Shown piece by piece: positions 56,545 to 64,000 of a stretch of DNA of 64,000 bases; positions within the stretch are counted from its first letter, which is position 1, and every line of letters starts with the position of its first letter. The notes beneath the pieces are model-generated. The model did not search any database. It was not told where the DNA came from and worked only from the letters and a program-made list of their open reading frames with translations. The position numbers were made by a program, and so were the translations under genes. The stretch is taken from NCBI GenBank assembly GCA_013368315.1, contig JAACJM010000191.1:96549-160548 (forward strand). The letters run 5' to 3'. Origin of the DNA: Tetrapyrgos nigripes. Its lineage: Eukaryota; Basidiomycota; Agaricomycetes; Agaricales; Campanellaceae.

Positions 56545-57036
56545 ATGGTATACATTCAATCCTGGCAAGAGTATCAAGATGCAGCCGAGGAACTCTACAA
56601 AAACTCTCCAAACACTGTGAGTGTAGCGCTACTTCTCATTATCGCGTCTTTAACACCCTAGAACAGACCCGCTACTGCATAAAATGGAAATCATCCGAAG
56701 GAAAACTGGTCTTGAAAATAACGGATAACGTATCAGTATGTCGTCGTAATCCTATCCGCAACGTCTCCTTTAGTTATCGGTGCTCTTTCTTGTGCACAGT
56801 GTATCAAGTTCAAGACATACTCATCCATCTTCCTCAATCGCTTCGAGGCTCTGAACCTTTCGCTAATGGAGAAGATGCAAAATAGACGCATTATCGAAGC
56901 CCCGAAATCTGAAGCTACGAAAGTTGAGCCTTCATCTGAAGCTAGTGCGGTGCCCCCCGCTCTTGTTACGCCCACTCCATCTGCCTCCACATCTGGCGGA
57001 GTCACCAAAAAGAAAAAGCCGAAGAAGAAGAAGTAG
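56545..57036 (+). CDS. SRP9: signal recognition particle subunit Srp9
   Basis: Srp9 binds the Alu domain of the SRP RNA and helps arrest elongation of secretory proteins. The start MVYIQSWQEYQDAAEELYKN fits the family (human begins with a similar YQTWEEF). Exon 2 reads TRYCIKWKSSEGKLVLKITD and exon 3 CIKFKTYSSIFLNRFEALNL. A basic tail GGVTKKKKPKKKK closes the protein, as in other fungal Srp9/21 proteins. The short introns lie near 56617-56670 and 56740-56800. Confidence 0.85.
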
Positions 57037-59490
57037 TCGCAGAGTTGGCTGTCTGTCCGCGTCTGAAAGGATATGCACTTGGGCTTGCCAGAGTTCGTCA
57101 TTGTTTATCGTCTAGGCTGCTAATCACTTACGGAATTACAGTGATGGCCGTTTGGTGATAGAGAAGACTTGTGAGGTCGCGCCAGGAATCTGTCTAGGAT
57201 GTAATTATGCTCATGCGCGTTTGCTTAATGGCCCGGTAATCTATGGCAACATGCAATACTGCTAATATACATAGTATGCGGTCAATATGCAGTCATGGGT
57301 AGCGAGACTTCAGACCGTTTCAGAAAACGGAGCAGGAGGACGCCTAGCTTACCAAGAAGTTGAGTAGTCTGCCAACGAGCTAGTCTGCCAACGGGCTAGC
57401 CCATAGATGCCGATACACGAACTCGAGCAACACAACTTTCCAATGAAGCCACTGGGTCCTTACATATGTGTGAAACGACTAAGCTTCCAAGGTATGCGTA
57501 CCGAAAGTGGGCAACTCTGTATCTTGTCTGTATCCCGACTCTTGCCACTCGCAGGCTTGCAAGCGCGCTCTGTAACGTTCCCAAAAGTCTTTATAGTGTT
57601 ATGACTACAGCTGCTCTACAATGTCACTACTTGTGTAGTAGAGCGTCGATCTCCTCTATCCAGCAGTAACACGCCCAATGGCATTGTCATGATCACAGAT
57701 GACCGCTAGTCTCTGTTGAGCTTTTGTCCAGGGATGTTCCATGGGATGATGGATGCAGTGGTCGGCAGGGACTAACGGAGGAGAATCTTGGGAGTTGTTG
57801 GCTCCCAAATCAATGTCTTTACTATCTTTCACAATGGATCAGTATTATTGAAATTTGAAGCGAGCTAAAACACTCACCCACTACCAACGGTTCAAGTACA
57901 TGGATCGTTTTGAAGCTTGGTGGCCCACGGCGCACTGTATGCCTTGTCGAGCACGACAGTCAGGTCCGAATCAAAATTGATGTCATGGCAGCTGGGATTT
58001 TTGCTTTCAGCAGATAGTCTGGGATCCCCACCAGTCGGTCTGTCAGGACGCGGAGCAGTCAGGTTTCCCTCGATGTTACTGTTGCGCCTGGAGAGAATAA
58101 GAGTCATTAATACTAGGCGGGGGCAGGACAACAGTAAGCCTGACCTGATGGTTTTCCCCATGTCGAACAGCACCGTCTGCTTTTGTGAGTTTGAGGGTTT
58201 GAAAAGTAGTTTGAAATCCTGGGTTCAAAATACTGAGTGCTGTAATATACTCTACTGCCGCAGAGGCAGTGTCTGTCCGATCGAGTGAGAACGTCAGCAG
58301 TGACATTTCCTGTAGTTTCTAGAACATACTATGTATGTATACCCACTCCCTCCTGGCAGTGCAAAAGGCACCGGTACCCCCCGTGTTCTTCAGGTTCAAG
58401 CACATGTCCACACCATGCAGGTAATGCGCACCGCACAAGAAGATGGAGTATTTTAGATTTCGATGAGTGGTCTACCAGCTAGTAGGGCTGGTGGGCTGGC
58501 AAAGCTGCTTTCCTCCCTCGCCAACTTCAACAATCGGACTGCAAGTTTTGATTCGTTTCTGAAACTACATACTTAGTGATAGATAGATGCCAACTATAAG
58601 TCGAGATAGAATAAAGAGATAGACAGGTAGAATGCGAATTGTAAGGAAGAAGAAAAAATTATCTTCACAAGCTTTCGAGGTACAGGTAAAATAAGTGAAC
58701 TTTAGGTTGAGACCAGTAAGGACAGGGTAGTTAAATAGGTGTGACGGTAAACAAGGAGAACGAATGGCTGACAACCCTGCGACAGCACAATCAAACGAAC
58801 ATGGAGAGGTTTCGAACAAACACAGGCGCTAGAGATGGGGTAGAGATATGGCACACGTATGGCACAGATTGTAGAGTGGCAACAGGCGAAATACAACGCA
58901 GCGATATCTGACGAGAGGGGGGATAAGGGTATGATGATAGAAAAGGCAAAGCAAAGGCGACGACAAGATTAAGGTCACCCCCCTCGCAGAGGAGAGCTGC
59001 GAATATACAGTATAGACATTAAGCGTTCCATATCAGGGTATTAATCTTAAAAGTATCGGTAACTTAAATTAGCGTGACGATGATTACGGGTGCGGGGGAT
59101 AGTAATGGAAGGAAAATCCACGAACAATCCGCGAGTGTTAGAAAGGAGAAAAAGAAAGGCGAAGAGAAAAGTGTAGTAAGGGGTGAAGAGAAGGTCTGGG
59201 TCCGAGTAGTCGACGTGACGAAGACATTGGGGTGACCGAGGCGCAGCATGCTTATCAGCAATCTGCCCATATTGGATATTATCTGAACACTGAAATATCC
59301 CGCGTTTCATCTTCCTCTCACACGTTCCGGAGCAGAGAACTACGTGAGCGAAAAAGGCGGCCACAACATCACTGTAACACGATATGAAACAAGATATCAG
59401 TATCAGCTTGTGTCAGGGTAAACGGTGGCGGCGGAAGAAAACTATAAAGGGCGCTCGAGAAGCAGAACTCACCGTTGTTCACTTTCCCCA
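57037..59490. other. intergenic region with no supported gene
   Basis: The last 900 bases (58.6-59.49 kb) are probably the STE12 3' UTR and flank. A short tandem repeat, TAGTCTGCCAACGAGC / TAGTCTGCCAACGGGC, lies at about 57364-57400. Between 57.7 and 58.3 kb the minus strand has two open pieces (NHQ-type end and RRNSNIEGNLTAP) that could be joined by a GTCAGG...CCAG intron, but no start or family is visible. Confidence 0.45.
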
Positions 59491-62400
59491 TCACATTGTA
59501 CTGACATGGTTGGGGTAGACGCCATAACCACTGCCCATACCCATTCCTGCCTCATGCTGTATCATTTGCGGTCCATTACCCATTCCGTACATTGCCTGGA
59601 GTGGTAAACTATCAGAATGCGGGCTCGCCGTTGCGTAGCCCCCAACGGTGATGTTGGGCAAATTAATCGAGAAAGGTGCGGGACTGTCCGTCACATGCTT
59701 ATCCCCATTCGACACAGCTTGAAAAGAAGCTGGGCTGTCTGAACGATAGATGTCCCCACCATACACACTCCCAGCAGATGAACCAGGACGCATGTTCAAG
59801 CCCAAAGCGTTGCCAGCCGAAGTCCCCGACAAATTCGAGGCGCGGCTGTCACTCCTGGGAATGCCCATACCCAAAGGTATGGAGCCCATCGCAGGACTAG
59901 AGTGAACACTAGCGCTACCGCCCGGTCCTCGGGTTCTGCTGCTGGCTCGACTGGAAGAAACGTATGGGTGATAGACTCCATCTGTGGTGTGACTGTGGTG
60001 GGGGATATGGCCAGAGAATGAGTGTGGTTGGTTATGCGCGTGCGATGACCCAGGCCTCCTGACACCGCTCTCACCGCCGCGATACAACGAAGGCGTCATA
60101 CTCCTGTGCCTCCTCACGGGTCCTCCACCCGTCGATTCAAAAGCAACTCCTAAGGAAGCTACCGAATTAGAGGATACAGATGTGCCAATGGCAGCAGACG
60201 AAGGTTCCAGCAACATGCTTTGAGGGTACATAGAGCCATGATCGAAAGCGACCTTGTGCGATGGAGCGCTGACGCTGTGTTGCGGAGCATGGGGAACAGA
60301 TAGACCATTAATTCCAGCAGAGTACTCTTCCCCATACAGACTACCTCCAGAATGGTGCCTGCCATAGACCGCCGACGACGAGCCTCGCAAAGCCCAGTGA
60401 GCTTCAGGGTCAGCATGGGCGTGCTGTTGAGCGTCCAGTGCAGCCTGCTGTGTCTCCATCAGGGATTGTTGAGCTTGTTGAGCCTGAGCTTGCTGGTGTC
60501 TGACTTGCTCGAGTGGGTTGATGTAACCGTTATATGATTGGCTGGGTCGCTGTGAGTCGTATTGGGAGCCATAAGAGGACGGTGCAGAACCGGCGTCATC
60601 GTAAGACTGCGTTCGTGTAGGATAAGACGGCTGCAGGAAAAAGGATCAGTCAGTCGTTCCAAGCGCATAGATAGATCGCAGGTGAGAAACGGAAGTAAAG
60701 GCGGCTATAGCCACTACGTCGCTGCTACCACGACTTGGCAAGTCGAGATTTAGCATGAAGATCCACAGCTTCAGTGAAACAAGTCATCCACCAGTCACTG
60801 AAGACTAAAGCCCGTTCGAGCCTCCTCTTCATAGGTTCAGCACGGCCATATTGTGGGGCACGCACACGAACAAATCAGAGGGCCGGATAGGTCCCAATGA
60901 AAATCAAATGCGGCTATTAACCATGTTTCCCCTTTTACCTATCCGAAATCGGATTTAGGGAATTCGTTTACGCCTCTCCGCTCTTTATAAATTGGGACAT
61001 GGCAACGAACAAATCTCCAATCCAGGCCCTCAGCCCACACTCCCGCCGCACACTCGAACCGACCCAAAGCAAAGCAAAAGGAAATCAGGAATCGAGATAA
61101 AAACTCACCTCGAACTGCTGTCCATCTGGATACGAGTCGCCTCCATTCTGTGCTGCTGCTCGTTGCGCTTGCGCATGTGCGGTAGGACTATGATACAATA
61201 ACCCTTCCTCATCGCCCTGCACTTCAGTCACCTCACCGGTCAACTCGACTTCGCAAAGTTCCATCGGATAATTCAATGCTCCTCCCAGGAAAGAGTTGGG
61301 GTTGCTACTGGACGATGGTGAAACCGACTGAGCCGCCGCCCTCTGAGCGACATGCAAACTCATACTACCCATACCCATACCCATCCCAACGCCATCTTCT
61401 CCACCAAACAGACCGAGAGGGGCCGAAATCTTCGTACCACCAGGAACAGGTGGTGAAACGTGATTAGGGAGATGAGGATGGTGGGTGCTATCCATGTTGA
61501 CATCTTCGCCATTGGCATCTGGTGATCCTGTATTGATCCATTCGCCTACATCCAGCTCGAGGTCTTCACCGTCTTCGTCGCTACCAATGGCTCCCTCTCC
61601 TTCGACAACTTGTCCATCACCAGCCTTCCTACATACTCGCTCATGTTGGCCAAGGTTGTCACTCCTACTGAATCGCTTTCCACATCCTGCGTTGGGACAG
61701 GCGAAGGGTCGCTCGAGTGTATGCGTCCTAAGATGACGTTTGAGGTGTTCCATGCGTTTAAAGAGGCGACCACACGACAGGAGCGGACAGGCGTAGGCTT
61801 TTGTCGAGGCTGTGATGGGAGATTCATTACCCGAAGTTGGATGAGAGGGTAGAGCTGAAGAGACAGGTGCGGAGCCTGGCCTTGGAGGTACGGATACAGG
61901 TCTCGAATTCGAGGGACTGACACTCATCGCATGGTCTACACTAGCAACACTTCTGGGCGGGGAGTCATCTAGTGAAAGACTCCCAGCAACAGAATGAGGT
62001 GTCGACATGAGCTGACCGGGCGACGAGAAGCTATCTTGCATCCCCATGTGGGTGTCGTCCACTGATCGGTGTCGAATCGTACCGTGAGGACCTAGAGAGG
62101 CAGCCATCCCGACACCAGCAAATTTCCCTTCCAACCATACCGGAACACTAGTTGTGTCTACTCCAATTACAGTCTCCATATTCGCGCCACTAGACCCAAA
62201 TCCATTGTACGAATGCCTCTTGTACTTTTGATCGAGATTGGGGTGGCTGGATCCGAGATTACTACCGACGGCTTGACCTCTCGCTTGCCTCAGGAACATA
62301 TCGGCTGCTGAGATAGGTTCCTGCTTGATTTGAGGAGCGGAGATACCTCCCATGGGGTAACCGCCGTAAGGATCGTTCACCACCGGCGCGTTGAAGGAGA

Positions 62401-63778
62401 ACTGGGATTGGACAGGAGGTGATGAGGAAGGGTGCTGGGGCATATAGCCGTCTCCCATAGATGAGGCATATTGCGGGTATGGATAACGATCGACACTTGA
62501 GACGGAATGGGAGGATTCATGACCGGAATATCGGTTACCAACTTGAGAGGTAAATCTGCCCCGTTCATCGGTCAACATGCTGTCAAAATCAGAACCGTTG
62601 GCAACAGAGGAAAGACCAGATGGTCTGGTGGTTTTCTTGCGTCTCTGCTTGTAGGTGGGGGAGCCCTCAAAGAGCGAAAACATATTAAAGAACAAGGCGT
62701 TGGTGTCTGCTTTGCGTTTGGATGACGAGGAGCTAGGTCTGCCTTCTGCATCGTAGGCACCATCATCAAGATCGCTCTGAGGGTCCTGGTCATTGGAATC
62801 GTGATCGGTGGAGGTAGGTTCGTCCAAACCCCTAACAATGCGCTCTAGATCGCCCTCTCCCTCCTTGACACCAGCTGTCCGAACAAATTGTTCGTAGAGA
62901 GACCTCTTGAATGCACCATCGTAAACGAATGAAGACGCGGGTTCACCGACGACGACAGTGGTCGGTTCAAGACCCATCCTGGATCGCGAGGTTAGTGAAT
63001 GCTCGGAGTGGAAAGAAGCAGCTCACTTACTTTTCTCGTTTAAGATCACGTTCTAGAGCATCAAGAAAGAGCCGGTCGTGAGGGACAGAGAACCAGTAGA
63101 AGACTTTCTGCTTCTTTTGGGTACGGATACACTGATATTTGAAGAGGAGGTCTAGGAAGGGAGACTGGGGAAGAGAGTGAGCGGGGAAGTAAACAGAGTC
63201 AATATCGACTACCTTTGGCTCCTCAAGACAAGCATCCTGGCCGGGTTTGAGATTTCTGAGGTCGGAGAAGACACCCTCTTCAAACTTTTTCATATTGCGA
63301 ACGGGCCGGCCGAAGGCTTCAAAGCTGATAAGGACAGTGATCAGGGGGGCTGGTTGAAAATGAGAAGTAGGACGCACCGGAATACGAGGGCACGGACAAT
63401 GTCTGTACCAGTGATGTGATAGAGACCATTCCAGAGGACACAAGTGACATATTCTTGAGATGGAAGTAAGAAACGATTGAGAGCTGGATGGGAAGGAACG
63501 TGTGGAGGGTAAGGGTCTGAAGAGGAGGAAGCTCCGGAGTTGTCCCATCTCGAGGGAGCGGTTGCTAGAAAGTACTTGAGACGGTCGAGATGAGCGAGCT
63601 TTTCGTGCTCATGGGGCTTGAGAGGCCGAGCGAGGCCGTTTGGAAGACCAGGGGTGTTGTCAGAATGCCATGTGTCGTGGTCAGCGTTCTCTGGACGTGC
63701 AGTGTATTCGTTTGGGTCTTGGTGGTCGTTTGGGAGCGTGACTTGGAGGGATGATAGCTGGGTTCGTGGGTTGTTCAT
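59491..63778 (-). CDS. STE12: Ste12 transcription factor (STE homeodomain + C2H2)
   Basis: Ste12 is the nuclear target of the pheromone and filamentation MAP kinases. The N-terminal STE domain reads [110 protein letters not shown]. This DNA-binding domain is cut by four short introns. Two C2H2 fingers near residue 600-660, [23 protein letters not shown] and [23 protein letters not shown], mark the filamentous-fungal Ste12 type. After DGQQFE a 478-nt intron (60631-61108) precedes a Gln/Ser/Gly-rich tail ([15 protein letters not shown]) ending NHVSTM. The total is about 1,200 residues, long for Ste12. Confidence 0.93.
60631..61108 (-). other. 478-nt intron of STE12
   Basis: The donor is GAG|GTGAGT (minus, just below 61109) and the acceptor TTTTCCTGCAG|CCGTC at 60630. 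All other introns of this gene are about 50-75 nt. The intron contains a TATAAA-like TTTATAAAGAG (minus, near 60980) and many pyrimidine tracts, so an internal promoter is possible but not shown. Confidence 0.7.
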
Positions 63779-64000
63779 GAGAGTTGGTCCAATACATCCT
63801 CAATTCCCGTAAATCTATCTATTCTCTTGTTTACACATGTTAGCATAACACAGCCCCTGTCAATCGAGATTTCATCCCGACCTCTGCGGCGACATTACTC
63901 TCCTCCTTCCCACCGCTATTCCGGCACCGACGGATTCCTCATCTCTGCCACCACTCCAGGCGAGCCTTTTGTCCGCGAAAATCCGCCCACTTTTGTCCGC
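63779..64000. other. STE12 upstream region
   Basis: This is the leader and promoter side of STE12, running off the window. No gene begins here that I can see. Confidence 0.4.

Noticed and set aside
57892..58306. Overlapping frames on both strands
   Set aside because: A minus-strand splice can join two pieces, but no start, domain or flanking exon supports a gene.
1..64000. CRISPR arrays, operon ribosome sites, rRNA genes
   Set aside because: The DNA is eukaryotic with spliced genes; the only regular repeats are the tandem repeats listed, which have no spacer structure, and no rRNA-like sequence was seen.

Overview
The window looks like nuclear DNA of a mushroom-forming basidiomycete (Agaricomycetes). 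Genes sit on both strands and are broken by many short introns of about 45-80 nt with GT-AG ends. The protein repertoire includes Ste12 with C-terminal C2H2 fingers, Zn2Cys6 factors, expanded TKL-type kinases, NACHT-TPR receptors, Ser-rich single-pass membrane proteins and small Cys-rich secreted proteins. No bacterial features are present. Species cannot be named from the sequence.

Layout. 1-4.9 kb is gene-poor and repeat-rich (116-bp and 79-bp tandem repeats, one TIR-like end, a T27-G16 run). 4.9-8.4 kb holds a Rho GTPase and the GPI-anchor gene GPI1, divergent around an 83-bp gap. 8.6-10.1 kb has a doubtful small gene, a tRNA-like fragment and a 268-bp TIR element. 10.5-15.1 kb is a bifunctional LKR/saccharopine dehydrogenase. 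15.4-25.7 kb is the most unusual part: two paralogous 8-cysteine secreted proteins bracket a run of minus-strand regulators, namely a C2H2 factor, two Zn2Cys6 factors and a tandem TKL + MAP2K-like kinase. The kinase stop codon directly touches the ATG of the neighbouring Zn2Cys6 factor.

26.3-34.9 kb carries nucleoporin NIC96, a Ser-rich membrane protein whose start region has been tandemly duplicated into its own leader, and a SNF2 translocase. 35-37.2 kb is intergenic with a 502-bp TIR element. 37.3-40.3 kb has an SDR, a Fmp46-type redox protein and a rhodanese-domain protein with a frame break. 41.4-46.2 kb has another Ser-rich membrane protein divergent from ESCRT-II VPS36. 46.9-50.7 kb is an NLR-like protein (N-terminal helical domain, NACHT, TPRs). 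51-57 kb has an EamA transporter, a MYND protein, a mitochondrial oxodicarboxylate-type carrier and SRP9. 59.5-63.8 kb is STE12.

Most genes are unrelated housekeeping or signalling genes, so no single pathway links the window. The best candidates for new biology are the kinase/transcription-factor block with its flanking secreted paralogues, the NLR, the leader duplication at 31 kb, and a family of short TIR elements ending in TACTGTA...ATTTCGACCA. Exon boundaries were read by eye from splice consensus and frame; 5' ends are the least certain part.
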